Origin: Gnetum montanum
Lineage: Eukaryota; Streptophyta; Gnetopsida; Gnetales; Gnetaceae
DNA length: 64,000 bases
Assembly (NCBI GenBank): GCA_015680685.1
Contig: MNCI01005810.1
Location: 1,055,112-1,119,111 of the forward strand
Direction of reading: 5' to 3'
The notes beneath the pieces are model-generated. The model had not been told where the DNA came from. It was given only the letters and a program-made list of their open reading frames with translations, and made no database searches. Position 1 is the first letter of the stretch, and every line of letters begins with the position of its first letter. Positions 11,658 through 23,140 of this stretch are shown here, one piece after another. The translations under genes were made by a program, and so were the position numbers.

Positions 11658-14330
11658 TTAATAGAAAAATTTGATCTTTAATCAGTAGAATCAATTAAGG
11701 AATGGTGGGAGATATATGAGAAAATAGGTTTCCACAAGCTTAGCTTTATGTCTAGGGAAAACCTTATCAAAGATGTTTTGAATTACCTCATAGCAAAAAT
11801 AGGATATGAGAAAGATAAACTTTGATCTAGGGGAAATATGGAGCGCTACATGGACATTAGTGTTAGAAAGGCATACGAGCTTTATGAAATGATAGTATAT
11901 TTTATGAAGATTGAAGCTTGACAGTTTAATAAGGAAGTGCTAGGCAGAAAGGTTTGGAACCATCTTGAATTTGGAAGAACTATTGAGCTCCCATTGGATA
12001 ATCTAGTGAAGGCATGGAGATATATGCATGTCATTTCAAAGGCTTCATAGCTTAAGTTTTCTCATAGCATTTTCATTTTAGTATTAAATTTTGGTTTAGG
12101 CTATGAGAGTAATTTAGTTGCTGATTATCATGTTTAAGTTAAGGTAGCCTTAGAAAACAAGAAGCATTTCTTTCTAGTCTAGCACATAAATGATGTTTTG
12201 TAGCATAGTATTTGAGAAATTCATGAATAGAGGATTCAATTAAGTCTTAGTTCATTTTTACTAGATTATCTATTGATCAAAGTTCCTAAGCCTAAAAAGA
12301 TAGCCCCAATTTTTGTTGATTATGCATCATAAAGAAGAGCTCATTTGGAAGACCCTTGTTATGATTTCTTTCTAATTGTCTACTAGAGGAGCTATTTTGA
12401 TGCACAAGCCTTAGAATTCTTAATGAATTTAGTTTATCCTCATTTGATAAATTTGATTTTAAGAGTTTTTTCACCAAGAATTGACTAGCAAATAATTAAT
12501 GAAATAAGGGGAAAATGTCATGGAGTTGTCTTCCTACACACTAGATATACTTAGACTCTCATAGTAGGTTTTGAAGAAAAGGCCTTCAAGTTATCTAGAT
12601 TTATGGCTCCTTATTTGAAAGCTTTTGAAGTTAGATGTTAGATATGGAAAATTCCTCTAAGACATGACTATAAGCATAAGGAGGTCTTTCCTCTAAAATT
12701 TGGCTTTTGGGCAATGGCTAGGAGATACATAGAGAAATGCAGTTTCCATCTAATTCTAAAGAGAATATATTCAACTACTAAAACTAGAAAAGTCTATCTT
12801 AAGATAAAACAAACATAGTCTATCTTAAGATAATGGATAGAGAGGTAAATCAAGCCAAGGATGAAGCTCTAGCATAGTTGAAAAGGAGTCTATCAATGAA
12901 GCTATTAGCTATAGCTTGTGATACCTCAATCATTGAAGTATGTAGGTTAATGGAGGATAGGGATCATCCCTTGGCTAGAGATTTCTTAGAAGAATACATG
13001 ACTTAGATGAAAGAAAATTATTTCTCTTGGACACTACCAAAGCTAGAAGATGCAATGCCAGATGAAAGGTTTCCCTTTGATAAAGCTGAATATGCAAGAG
13101 TCAGAGCCATGAAGAAAATAAAGATCAATTAAGCAAAATTTATAAAGGAGTGATAGTAACAGAAAATACGAGATTAATAAAGATTAAAGGTGCTATAACA
13201 ACAATAGATTTTGGAACAAAAGAGATTAAAGCAACCACAGCAATAATAATAGAAAGAAGAAGAAAGTTCACACTCAACCCCTAATTTCCCATTAGGATAC
13301 TTAATGAAAGAAGCTACCTGGTCTTTCAAAGTAAAAGAAAAAAAGGATGCTTCATTCTAAGCTGAAAAATACCCACAGAGCCAAAGATATAAGTAAGCAT
13401 CATTTTTCAATACAAAGTGGATGATCCACAACTTGAAAGGGAGGAGCTTGTAATGTTCCATTGGGATATGTTAAAAACTATAGCTATTCTAATTAAAGAT
13501 ATGGGACAAATAACTAATAATTAGATAGCTAAACTTAAAGAATTTCTTGTGTAAAAGAAACATGAGACATCAAAACTACAAGAGGAATTGAAAAGCTCTA
13601 GGGAAGAAAATGAGCAGCTCAACGTAATGGTTATTATTTAGGAGTCATTGCTAGAAAATAAAGAATAAGAAGTAGCTCAGATGGAAGAAAGACTAGCTAT
13701 GGTAAGCTCATAATTAAAACAAGTTATAAAGGGTAAAGCTCTAAATCATTCACATCTAGCTATATTAGGTTTTAAGGAAATAATCATTGAAATAAATTAT
13801 AGGAAAGAGTGAATCAAAGAAATTAGAGATGAGATTATAGAAATTTGAGAGAAACAAGTTATCTTTGTTTGAATGGAGATAGAAGTGAAATAATTATTTG
13901 ATTTATCTAGAGTTAAAAGAGAGCTACTACCATAGTACAAACAAGGCTTTTTGGATATGATGATGATGGTAGTTACTAGAATTATGAGCAAAACTACTAA
14001 GAAAAAGTTGGAATTGGAATTTTTTATTGTTGCTAGGGATAAATTAATAGAAATAACCAATTTCATAACTAAATTAGGTTTGGAAAAAACAAGTGCTAAA
14101 TAAGTTCTTAAGAAGCTTAATGATACTAAACCCAATACAATGAATTAGGTTGTTAAGGCTCTTCTAAATCATGGAAGATTATCTCAATAGTTATCAGTTG
14201 AAGAGCTCCAAATTCAAAGAATGAGAAGAAGTTATCAAGACATCAAAGAACTATTAAATGGCTTGTAGTTATACAAAGAAAATATAAGGCATATGAAGCC
14301 TTAAATTTCTTAATATTGGAACTTCCTATG
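11658..14330 (+). pseudogene. Decayed long ORF E, main part (unrecognised, coiled coil)
   Basis: One frame reads nearly continuously as protein for about 1.4 kb from 11658, with phrases such as EWWEIYEKIGFHKLSF and GFWAMARRYIEKCSFH. It then continues with a shift or two into a charged, heptad-like coiled-coil tail from about 13500 to 14310 (for instance EELKSSREENEQLNVM). Together with 8090-8307 the original protein was about 900 residues. Most stops are TAG/TGA/TAA where Q, R or W would fit. I do not recognise the family. The length, single long frame, coiled coil and the following purine tract plus LTR suggest a retroelement structural protein or a captured gene in a non-autonomous element. 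Confidence 0.6.
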
Positions 14331-14349
14331 GTTAGTATATAAAGCCCAA

Positions 14350-14387
14350 AGTAGAAAGAAAAAAGAGGGTTTGGGGGGGTGTGGTTG
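14350..14387 (+). promoter_or_regulatory. Candidate polypurine tract of element E
   Basis: A strongly purine-biased run (AGAAAGAAAAAAGAGGG then a G run) lies just before a TGTTGG that could be an LTR start. This is the expected place for plus-strand priming. It is supported only by composition and position. Confidence 0.4.
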
Positions 14388-15049
14388 TGTTGGGGTTGTG
14401 GGGGCTAACTAGGAAGAAATCTTATAAATACTATTTATATAATGGCATTTTGAATAGGTTTTATCTATTTGTTAGCTAGCATTTCAAGTTGAATGGCTTT
14501 TTCTTATTTTTTCTAGCTTAAATATTGCATAACTAGATTTGAATGAATTTCTAGTTTTGGAATATTATTTTCTTTATGAGTTGAGGTTTAAATTATTTCT
14601 ATTATTCTGGGTTAATGAGATAGCTTCAATGAGTGTCCTTTCTGAATTAGCTTAACATAGGAAATATTGTCATCTTTATATGATTTGAGCTTAATAAATA
14701 GTCTATCTACCTTAGTCTCTTACTATGTGTAGAAAATATTCTGTAATTTAACATTAGGAAATTAGCTAATAGATAGCTCAAAATTTAAGATTGAAATTTT
14801 CTATAAAATGGTTCATTTACTATATGTTTTGTGCAAGATAAAAATCTAGAATAGTCATAGTTATACACAAGATAGCTATTCTTAGAAAACTATTATTATT
14901 AAATACACCTAGCTATATTAGTTCATCTGTACTAGAAGAAGCTATTTAGAGGTATCTGTGTCATGGTGGTACCAGAGACCAGGAACCACCTAAAATGAGT
15001 TATATATAAAATTTTTTTCTTGGAGCAAGCTCAAGTTCATGCACCAACA
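14388..15049 (+). mobile_element. LTR-like segment TGTTGG...CCAACA
   Basis: It starts TGTTGG after a polypurine run and ends CACCAACA at 15049. Its last ~100 bp resemble the last ~95 bp of the insertion at 38778-41418 (shared GAGGTATCTG, then CCAGAGACCAG, then CACCTAAA, then the CCAACA end), so both probably belong to one LTR superfamily. A partner LTR and a target duplication were not found. The left border is uncertain by tens of bases. Confidence 0.45.
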
Positions 15050-15460
15050 CATTGATGATGAATCTAGAGGGGATTTGAAACTAGTATACTTTCAAATTGT
15101 AAAAAGTAAAATCTCAAAAGTTCCTTATTTTGTCAAGCTATTTAATCTTTCATTGATTTTTCAGAGAGCTAATCAACAAATTGGTATTATTGAAAATTCT
15201 ATTAAATATATAAAATTTACTTCTACACCATTGTCTTCACATAGATATTATTTTATTAAAATCAATCTTTTTAACTATAAAATTGAATTAGTATTGCAAG
15301 TAGGTAGGAAGACTTACATTCAACTAATTACATATTATAATTTTCCTAATTCTTGTAACTTTTATCATAATAAAGGAAATTTATTTAATGTTTTTACTTT
15401 TTTCTTAAGAATAAAAGATGCTGTGATTAAAAAAAAATGCATCAAAGTTAAGAATTAAGA
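15050..15460 (+). pseudogene. DUF4283 / zinc-knuckle ORF1-like protein fragment
   Basis: The open frame 15039-15458 contains the signature of the DUF4283 protein family followed by its zf-CCHC_4 knuckle: KVPYFVKLFNLSLIFQ (about residues 27-42) and, after a SSHRYYFIKINLFNY segment, YYNFPNSCNFYHNKGN (about 99-114). The knuckle cysteines and histidine are partly replaced. Such proteins are common as LINE ORF1 or related plant retroelement proteins. A second, more broken copy is at 49650-49900 on the other side of the Athila element. The start lies at the edge of an LTR-like segment, so the true N-terminus is lost. Confidence 0.6.
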
Positions 15461-16893
15461 AAAAAAAAAAACAATTTGAAGTTGAATATAGAAAAAATCA
15501 AGTTAATGTTAATAATAAGAACAATCAAATGAAAAAATAGATGTCAATGAAGATAAAATATTTTATGGATATTTTTACTTGTCATACAAGAAATATTGAT
15601 TAATTTGGTTAGATATCTTATAAGATAAAATTTTCCTTATCTAACAAAATACTGTCAACTCAAAGATTAAAATTGATATCGATAAGTGATATATAGCTAA
15701 TGGTAAAGATTCTTGATGTAAGGTCAATTATATTGAATAATATGTATAATCATTTCTATTATATTTTCCTTTTCTACAAAAGTTGGGAGGATGTTTGAAC
15801 CCAAAATATTTTTTAAAAAATATTTATCCCCAAGATACATAGTCAAATTTGAACTTTATAACTTATTATTATCCACTAGAATTAAACCCATACCTATGAG
15901 TTTATTAATCATAAGTCCTATCACTAGGCTAACATCTCATTGTTATCTTAAATTAAAGGTTGGTATTTTGTCAAAGTTTTATATTGATACTTCAAATCCT
16001 TTTGCTATTTTAAGTTAAAGTGTGAATGTTGAAAGTAATGTAAATTTTGTTAGGAATAGAACCATACTTCCTACTAATAATTAAATTATCTATTTTGATT
16101 TTTCAAAGCATCAATTATAAGATTGTATACTTGAGTGGTCATTTCTAAAATTGGAAATTTTTTTTATTTCCATGTCGTTTTTGATGCTTTTTACTTAGTG
16201 TTAACCATGGGATGTACTCTAAATTTTTTCTTATTATTAATATTATATTTGGAGCCCTACATTTCCCCTCTAGTTAATGATAAGTTCAATCAAATATTAA
16301 TGAAATTATTTTGGATGATAAACCTATTTTTTCTACTTTTCTTCTTTGCATGTTAAAGTGTTTTTGATCACTATTTTTTTTACTATATTTGGAATATTTG
16401 ATGTGGAGTTGTTTTTCAATAACAAGATCATAGCTAGGACCTCTCTTTAGGAGTTAAATACCAAATTCTCAAAAATGTAACATTTTAGTTACAATGTCAA
16501 GTAAAAAAGCTCCCATTGAAAGTTGAATAATTAATTTATTTTCTATAGTATTAATGTTTTTTTGTTTTTGAGGCTCAAGGATGTAAAGTTTGTAAATTTT
16601 ATTGGTGTCTATTCATTATTTTTGATTGATGTATTCTTTTATTTATAGAGAGATTTTTCTCCTTCTCTTTATAAGAAATCCTTTAGTAAGAAGTGAAAAC
16701 ATATGAAGGTGCTTCTCAACAAGGACAAGATTTGATGCTTTTCCAACGCTAAAGGGAAGGTTTTTCAAGATTAGTTGTAAGGATGAAAACTTGAAAAGGA
16801 ATTTCTAAAAATATTAGGATTTTTCTATAAACTTTTTTTTCATTGATCTAATGTACTTAAAATTTTTTTAATATTATTATTCAACTTTTCTAG
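15461..16893. other. AT-rich remnant, no assigned gene
   Basis: Short open frames occur at 15791-16018 (75 codons) and 16135-16356 (73 codons, hydrophobic). They may be the decayed continuation of the DUF4283-bearing element, but no endonuclease or RT motif is visible. The stretch ends at the GATAT target site of the Athila element. Confidence 0.35.
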
Positions 16894-16903
16894 GATATTG
16901 ATG

Positions 16904-17060
16904 AGAGCGGTTACTCTAGTGGTTTATTCTAAATATTAGAGCAGTTACTCTAGCAGTCTATTCTAATTATTAGAGCAGTTACTCTAGTGGTTTATTGTAA
17001 TTATTAGAGTAGTTACTTTAGTGGTTTATTCTAATTATTAGAGTGGTCACTCTAATTATT
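16904..17060. repeat. 34-bp U3 tandem repeats with AGAG...CTCT palindrome
   Basis: Four full units (16904-16937, 16938-16971, 16972-17005, 17006-17039) and one 21-bp partial unit. Each contains the inverted core AGAGYRGTTACTCT followed by a TTATTCTAATTATT spacer. The array ends about 20 bp before the TATA box. The 3' LTR has only three full units (48143-48244). Confidence 0.9.
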
Positions 17061-17080
17061 AGAGTAGTTGCTCCCAAGCC

Positions 17081-17088
17081 TATAAATA
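17081..17088 (+). promoter_or_regulatory. TATA box of 5' LTR of element A
   Basis: TATAAATA directly after the U3 palindrome array and within CCAAGCC...TAGTGCC context. The matching site in the 3' LTR is at 48286-48293. Confidence 0.7.
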
Positions 17089-17899
17089 TAGTGCCGAGGA
17101 GCACAATTGAAAAACGAAGTCTTTTAGCAATCAAGTAGCAAAACTCCTATAGTCTATTTAAAAATTAGAGTATTTTCCAAGTGCCCATAGTAGGAGGTCT
17201 AAGTGTGGATGGATCTTTATTCGAGCATTGTGTACCTGAGCACACCTTGTCTATGGCAATAAAGAAGAGCTCGTTGATTCATCCTTGCAGCACTTGAGAT
17301 TTGTTTTCTTACACATTTCTTTTATTTTATTTTCTTATGCATTTATTTTATTTTATTTTATTTTGTGCACTTTACATATATATTATTAGCATAGCAATTC
17401 ATTTTGATCAATTAAGAAAATCATNGTATTATTAGCATAGCAATTCATTTTGATCAATTAAGAAAATCATTAAATTACACAAGCACAACTACTTCGAGCA
17501 TGCATGTAATGCTTGGTAACCCAGTAATGATTAATGTTTGGTAATCCCAGTAGTGTTGCACTAGTTTAGGATGTGTACAGCAAGTGGGAATAGATGCTGG
17601 TGTTAGGATTAGTTAGAACTTAGTTAATGAGTAGTTAAGTTAAATTAGTCACTTAGTTACCTCTCTCCTTCCCTATTAGCACATTACATAAAAACAAAAA
17701 AGCTATAAAAATCATATGGCTCAAGCTTAGTTAACCATACAATTGTGACATATAGGTAAGCTTGGGAAGATAATGATAAACCAACCCACCCTTGTTCCAC
17801 AAGGGTGCATAAGCACTTAGTCATTGGAATTTGACTGGATCATGTGTGAAATACTCGTATTCGTATAGTTGAGCGTAGGGGTACCTCGCAGCTCATCAT

Positions 17900-17917
17900 T
17901 GGCGCCATTGCCGGGGA
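17900..17917 (+). promoter_or_regulatory. Primer-binding site, tRNA-Asp(GTC) type
   Basis: TGGCGCCATTGCCGGGGA differs from the complement of plant tRNA-Asp(GTC) 3' end in one base. It lies one base after the CA end of the 5' LTR. Use of tRNA-Asp is usual for Athila elements. Confidence 0.85.
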
Positions 17918-18034
17918 CTTAGTTGTTTGTGCGCTAACTAGAACATAGGAAATCATTCACATCATTGGAACAAACCCTTAGGGTTGGTTGAGAAAATAAT
18001 AAACAAGAATACATTGCACACTGAACAGACAAGT

Positions 18035-18103
18035 ATGTCTCCTTCTTTGTACAAAAGCGTCTCATTGCCTAGGTTTGAAATAGGAAATAGTCAGCAGCGT
18101 AAT
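18035..18103 (+). pseudogene. gag: gag of element A, first segment
   Basis: The ATG at 18035 opens 23 codons that run to the solo LTR. Skipping that LTR and one GTAAT copy, the frame continues at 19091 without a shift. This is the N-terminal part of gag, 118 bp after the primer site. It is too short to show a domain. Confidence 0.6.
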
Positions 18104-18124
18104 TGATGGGATGTGATATTGCAT

Positions 18125-18226
18125 AAGTTGCGATATCGCGCACGCGATATTGCATCCACCGCGATATCGTGTACGCGATATCGTGTCTTCCCTACAATAT
18201 CGCGTACGTGATATCACAGTGCACCG
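18125..18226. repeat. CGATATCG palindrome cluster in U3 of the solo LTR
   Basis: Six copies of RATATYRCG/CGCGATAT words, several extended by CGCGTACGCG-like CpG-rich spacers, lie just upstream of the TATA box. A decayed version is in the LTR at 2430-2505. Confidence 0.75.
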
Positions 18227-18480
18227 CAATGTCTATAAATAAGAGGTAACTCTCCCTTGTTCAGCATTAGTTATTAGTTAGGAGTTAGAAGTAGCGAAGC
18301 TCTGGTAGTTTGAACACTCTAGAGATAGTTTATTTTCTTGTGTTTGCCCACAGTGTGGTGAATGTAATTGTACGACATCCTTTATTCGAGTGTGACGTAC
18401 TTGGACACACACATGACCTACAATAAAGATCGAGATTACTTCATCATTGCAGCAGTCACTTTGTTTATTTAATTGTTTTA

Positions 18481-18806
18481 ACGCGGAATGAGTACGACTT
18501 GATTACGAGCATCTTCATGTGACTACTTGGTAACCCAGTGGCATACCTAGGATCTATGCTTGGTAATCCTAGTGGTAGTCGTGCACCAAGATGTGTATGA
18601 TTAGTCAAGGAATCGGTTGCTCATTGCACTTAGGCTAGTAACACGGTATGAGTATGACTTGATTACGAGCATTTAAGTGTGACTATTTGGTAGCCCAGTG
18701 GCATACCTAGGATCTATGCTTGGTAATCCCAGTGGTAGTCATGCACGAGGTCCAAGATATGTATGATTGATCAAGGAATCGGTTGCTCATCGCACTTAGG
18801 ATAGAT
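18481..18806. repeat. 160-bp direct duplication inside the solo LTR
   Basis: Units beginning at 18481 (ACGCGGAATG) and 18641 (ACACGGTATG) align along their length, each containing GATTACGAGC, a TTGGTAACCC/GGTAGCCC phrase and GGAATCGGTTGCTCAT. It is an old internal duplication of U5. Confidence 0.8.
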
Positions 18807-19090
18807 TAGACTTTCTTACCCTTTTCCTCCTAACTTAGCTTAGTTAATATTATTTTCCACTACCTTTAGGAGTAGCGTTAGAATTAGGAACACATCATAC
18901 ACCTCACACTGGACTAAACCATACATGACAAATATACAATACTAGTCCAGGTGGGAAGAAAACAAATTGAGGCCTAAGGATAACTGTCTAGGTGCCACAA
19001 CTAGTCTGTCTGCAGGGTTCGACTGGATTGAGCGTGCTATGTTCATTTTGTATGGTTGAGTGTAGGGGTATCTCACCACTCATCAGTAAT

Positions 19091-19222
19091 ACACATGATG
19101 TTGATATGCCAATATCTCAACAAGTTCGGCTAGTATATATTCATCCCAATGAGTATATACCAAACTTCACCTTTATCCTCCATCAAGACAAACAATTGTG
19201 TTGATGAGACTTAGAAGGTAAC
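19091..19222 (+). pseudogene. gag: gag of element A, second segment
   Basis: The frame continues from the first segment across the solo LTR for 37 codons (phrase PNEYIPNFTFILHQDKQ) to a TGA pair at 19202-19207, then to the ATAGT target site of the Tat element. Sequence resumes at 37548. Confidence 0.6.
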
Positions 19223-19227
19223 ATAGT

Positions 19228-20616
19228 TGTATTGTCTGAAATCGTCGGCAGCTGGAATGAAATGTACGCCGAGAAATTTATAGGTAGATACAGAAGATCC
19301 TACCTTCACTTGAGGGCAAGCTGGAACTGACGAAGGTAGCATACCTTAGGTGGTTTGCATGCGGATCAGACAAGGATTTCCCCAAACATATGCCGATGCG
19401 TGATATGTTGGGTTATACATAAACGGTATGAAAAATGTAAATTAGTGCCCACAAATGTAAACAAGAAATAAAAAAAATGCAAACGAAAACTGTGACAAAT
19501 ATTGGCTAAAAATGCAACAATACTATTGGATAGTAAAAATTACAATGCACCTGTCTAGACGCAGTTGTGAATCTGACACAAGGTGGATGAAGAGCCCTGG
19601 TGAATGCAAGGGTGTGACAACATGCTGGTTCAAACTACAGGCACAGTGTAGAGGCTATATGCTTAGCGTGCAGGGTCCAAGTCCAGTGTATAGGGTGGGT
19701 GTCGCGAATGTTCTCTGTGTGGATTTCCCAGATTCTTGCCAAGATTTCCTCTAATTTTTGGAACCCTGATCTGGTCAAAAATTGGGATTTTTGTACAAGT
19801 TTGGGCACTAAACTCGGATTTGAGATGGGGTGATTGGCTGTGGGATGCTAGAATTTCAGATTGGATGACATGTGGAGCATCGATCGGGTGCAACTGAATG
19901 AAATTTTACAAGTGTGCAGCATGATGCATGCCAACATGTGCTGCTACACGTCAGCGTGTACACGCTGGCGTGTGAATTCAGCGTACAGACTTGACTAAAA
20001 CAAAAGAATTCATTTTTACAAACTACTATTACAATAGGGAGTATCCAATTCGGCCCTCAGATTTGGGCTCGGATGTCATGAGAGTGCTGCTTGCAGATAT
20101 TCTTAGACTTGATCTAACATGGTTCTGCTGATGTCTTCTACTGATGTACGCTGTGCTGCACGCTGGATGGTGCACGCCGGGTGTATACGCTGGGCATGCA
20201 GGATGTACATGCTCAGCGTGTGAACCCCAAAGTGCATGATTTCTAGGTCAAAACCTTATTTTCTTAAGCCCATGATGACGCCTAACAATTTCTCTATCTC
20301 TGAGAGTTGACGCCTTGTGACAATCTTGCTCTGGAGTGCCTGTTTCGAGTAATCTTTGAAGTCACACGCTGGGCATATACGCTAGGCGTGCAGGCTGCAT
20401 ACTCAGTAAAACCATGTATTTTGAGCTAAAAATGGCAGGTTTGATCCCGGATGTCGCCGTAGTTTTCTGTGGGTCCTGAGAAACCATTTCTTGCTTGGTT
20501 CGACTCTGTTCAAAGCTATCTGCGAGGTCTTCAAGCTTCAGTCATGCTGAGGAGCATCATGACTTAGCTTGATTCTTATCGGAGGAGTATGAAGCTCAAA
20601 ATTTTGTGGTGTTTCA
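19228..20616 (-). mobile_element. 3' LTR of Tat element T1
   Basis: On the plus strand it runs from TGTATTGTC to GGTGTTTCA. It is preceded by ATAGT and followed by the polypurine tract in reverse. It aligns along its length with 36102-37542, with many transition differences. CAGCGTG/CACGCTG words are scattered through 19630-20410. It is about 50 bp shorter than the 5' LTR, mostly because it has fewer of these words. Confidence 0.85.
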
Positions 20617-20633
20617 TTGGCCCCTCTTTGTTG
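20617..20633 (-). promoter_or_regulatory. Polypurine tract of T1
   Basis: Read on the minus strand it is CAACAAAGAGGGGCCAA directly before the TGAAACACC start of the 3' LTR. The equivalent site in element T3 is at 57457-57473. Confidence 0.75.
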
Positions 20634-22014
20634 ACGCTTGGAGGAATCAACCCGAGAAGCATCAACAAAGAAGTACAAAACACCACAAGCGACTTGGTAG
20701 AAACATCGTCCTTTGACACTTGGCCAGATCTCATCGCACCATGTTCAGTAGTACATGGGATTGGGAAAATGAAGTTCGTAGCTGGATAGGGGAAATGGAA
20801 ATTGTGGAGATTGAGAACTGATCAAGGAATTGTGCATAGTGAAGGGGATGCTCTGGTGTGTGTACAGGTCATGTTGATCCTTGTCAGTAGCCATTGTCTA
20901 GCAGACTTGGGACCAAGACATGAGGTGTATGTCCTTTGGTGGAACAAGACTCTTGTTTAGTGTTTAAGAGAACTTGTTGGCATAACCAAAGCCACGATGA
21001 TGATGTGTTACGTTCTTTGGAGGAACAGGGCCTCTGTTTGGTGTTAAAGGGGACCTATTGGTGGAGAGCCAAAGCCATGCAATGAGATGTTACTTGAGTG
21101 TTTGAGACATAAGTACTTGCTTCCAAGACAAGTGCCTCCCCGCCTGGGGCTTGTATGGGAAGTGCCAAGGGTCTTTTTTTTTGGATGAAAATGCTTTGCT
21201 TTGATCTTGTACTCATTGCTCAAGTGCCACGTTGTGTGTTGCAACTTCTGAAAAGTGTTGCAGTGTGCAATGGCATGCTCAATGTTTTGGAATGCCCTGG
21301 GTGTGTCTGGGGTATGACTGGGTAGAGTATGTTGAGGAATAGATGAGAAGTGTAATGGGAAATGTACTAGTGAGCGGTTTGATTAAGTTGGTTACATGTG
21401 TTAGGCACAATGTGATACCTTGCCTCTATGAAGAATTGAATTCTCGTACGAACACCTCTGAGTGTCATCCTACAAACACAACTCCAAGAAGACAAGAAAA
21501 CCACGAGTGAGTGAGTAATATTAGACTTGAATAGAAACTGATGAAACAAAGGCATCAAATGAGATTTTAGGCACTGAGTGTGGATGACAACAATGTTGCT
21601 AAGATCAACTGGTGATGAGTGCAGTAGCAGCTCTGATGAAATCTGAATGCAGCTATAGCTCAGGAGACTGGAGATGAAGCTTCCAGTTTATAGTCATAGC
21701 GGACTATCGTGGGTTAGTTTTATGTCATAACCCATTGGACGGTGCTAGTTTATCGTCGTAGCGGACGGTACACTACTAGTTTATAGTCTTGGCGGACTGT
21801 GAAGAGGCAAACTAGTTTATAGTCTTAGTGGACTCTGGCAAACAAAACTGTGGCAGTTTAAAGTCATACCGAACGGGCGCTAGTTTATTGTCATTGCAGA
21901 CGAGTTGTGGTATTAGTTTACTGTCATGATTCTAGGAAGAGTTGTGGTATCAGTTTACCGTGATGATTCTAGGACGAGTGCATACCTGAGTTCATGTTCA
22001 AACGTAGAACGGTT
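20634..22014 (-). other. 3' untranslated spacer of T1
   Basis: Between integrase and the polypurine tract no coding frame is seen. It holds an imperfect two-copy repeat of about 80 bp (20930-21005 and 21006-21085, each with CTTTGG.GGAACA and CCAAAGCCA) and, at 21684-21965, a cluster of CTAGTTTATAGTC.TAGCGGAC motifs. Confidence 0.6.
21684..21965. repeat. CTAGTTTA-punctuation repeat, cluster 1 (T1)
   Basis: Eight or so copies of a 20-22 bp motif AGTTTATAGTCATAGCGGAC with variable spacers. Related clusters lie at 25762-25845 and 31233-31480 in the same element and at 57592-57674, 61380-61464 and 61736-61760 in element T3. Confidence 0.8.
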
Positions 22015-23119
22015 TCAAGTACAAGTGGTTCGTCAGATGTGCGAGTTCATTTTCATTCATATCGGTTAGTTTAAATGCTCCATTGTCGAATGCTTTGGTG
22101 ATCAAGTAGGGTCCTTCCCAATTGGCTGAAAATTTATCTGGGAGTTCCCAAATGGTTTTGAGTACAAGGTCGCCTTCCTTGATCGGGTGTTTATGAATAT
22201 CGTATCGATGGCGCCATCGTTGCTGCTTTTGGTACCATTCGATCTAATCAAGTGCACGTGTGCATTCCTCCTCCACCGAGTCCAAGTCAACAATGCGCAA
22301 GTCATTGTTTTGATCTTCGTCAAGGAGTCCAGAGAGCGTAATCCTTAAGGATGGTACTTGCAACTCCAAAGGTAAAATAGCTTCTGAACTGTGAACAAGA
22401 CTATATGGCATTTTACCTGTGGAAGTACAATGTGTAGTGCGATAAGCCCATAGTGCGTATACTAGTTGTTAATGCCATTTTCTTTTACTCTGTGTAAGCA
22501 TCTTCTTTAGTACTAAGATGATGATCTTATTTGTAGCTTCAGCTTGTCCATTTCTATGAGGGTAGTATGGGGACGAAAATGAATGTTTTATTCCTAGACT
22601 TTCATAGAAAGTTCTAGTTTCGGCACTGCTGAATTGCAGCCTGTTATCAGTGATGATGGTCATCGGAATGCCAAAACGGATCACAATGTTTTCTAGAATG
22701 AAGTTGCATATGTGTTTGGATGTGGTCTTTCTATGGGGAATAACTTCTACCCATTTTGTGAAATATTCTGTCACGGTTATGATAAAGCTATGTCCCACAG
22801 AAGATGGGGGAGTTATCGGTTTGATAATGTCTAACCCCCATTTTTGGAAAGGCCAGATGATTTACGTTGTATGCAGCTCATTTGGTGGAACATGTATCAG
22901 ATTGCTATGTTTTTGACAGATACTGCACGTTTTGGCCTTGGAGAAACAATCATACTCCATGTGCAGCCAATAATAACCCAAACACCTTATTTTGGTTGCC
23001 ATTGCTTTGGGTGCTATGTGCCCCTCACAGAGTCCTTCGTGTACTTGCTCCACGATGGTCTGGCCATCTGTGCTACTAACGCATCTTAACAGGATACCTT
23101 CATAGGATATATGACACAA
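22015..23119 (-). pseudogene. int: Integrase of T1
   Basis: Integrase inserts the cDNA into the genome. From N to C on the minus strand there is a zinc-binding HHCC region (about 23060-22880, with EQVHEGLCEGH and CSICQKH), a catalytic core with all three acids (the D of WGLDII near 22835, the D of IITDN near 22640, the E of NGQAEATNK near 22530) and a C-terminal GPY-type domain (WEGPYLI near 22110). The frame is open over most of the length with one or two stops (for example within the C-terminal part near 22241). The length and order match gypsy integrases without a chromodomain. Confidence 0.85.
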
Positions 23120-23140
23120 CGTGTCGCCTACTAATGCATA

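Larger units (their letters stand above)
16899..17898 (+). mobile_element. 5' LTR of Athila element A
   Basis: Bounded by TGATGAG and CTCATCA, a perfect 7-bp terminal inversion, with GATAT before it and the primer-binding site one base after it. It contains four 34-bp U3 repeats, a TATA box at 17081 and an AATAAAG near 17259. A roughly 46-bp duplication around the 'n' at 17425 is probably an assembly join, so the true length is near 950 bp. It is close to the 3' LTR at 48138-49047. Confidence 0.9.
18104..19085 (+). mobile_element. Solo LTR of an Athila-like family, TSD GTAAT
   Basis: It begins TGATGGG and ends CTCATCA, and is flanked by GTAAT at 18099-18103 and 19086-19090. No primer site or internal region follows, so it is a solo LTR left by recombination. 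Removing it restores the gag frame of element A. U3 carries GATATCGCG-type palindromes (18125-18225) rather than the AGAG/CTCT words of its host element, but R/U5 keeps the same plan, including 'GGTAACCCAGT...GGTAATCCCAGT'. TATA box at 18234-18241. Confidence 0.9.

Noticed and set aside
14967-14983. TGGTACCAGAGACCAGG looks like an initiator-Met tRNA primer-binding site (also 41333-41352)
   Set aside because: In both places it lies about 70-80 bp inside an LTR-like end (CCAACA), and at 41 kb the outer end has a confirmed target duplication, so it is part of the LTR and not a primer site.
16904-17060. CRISPR-like regular palindromic repeats
   Set aside because: The units are contiguous tandem repeats in an LTR U3 without spacers of distinct origin, and the context is a plant retroelement.
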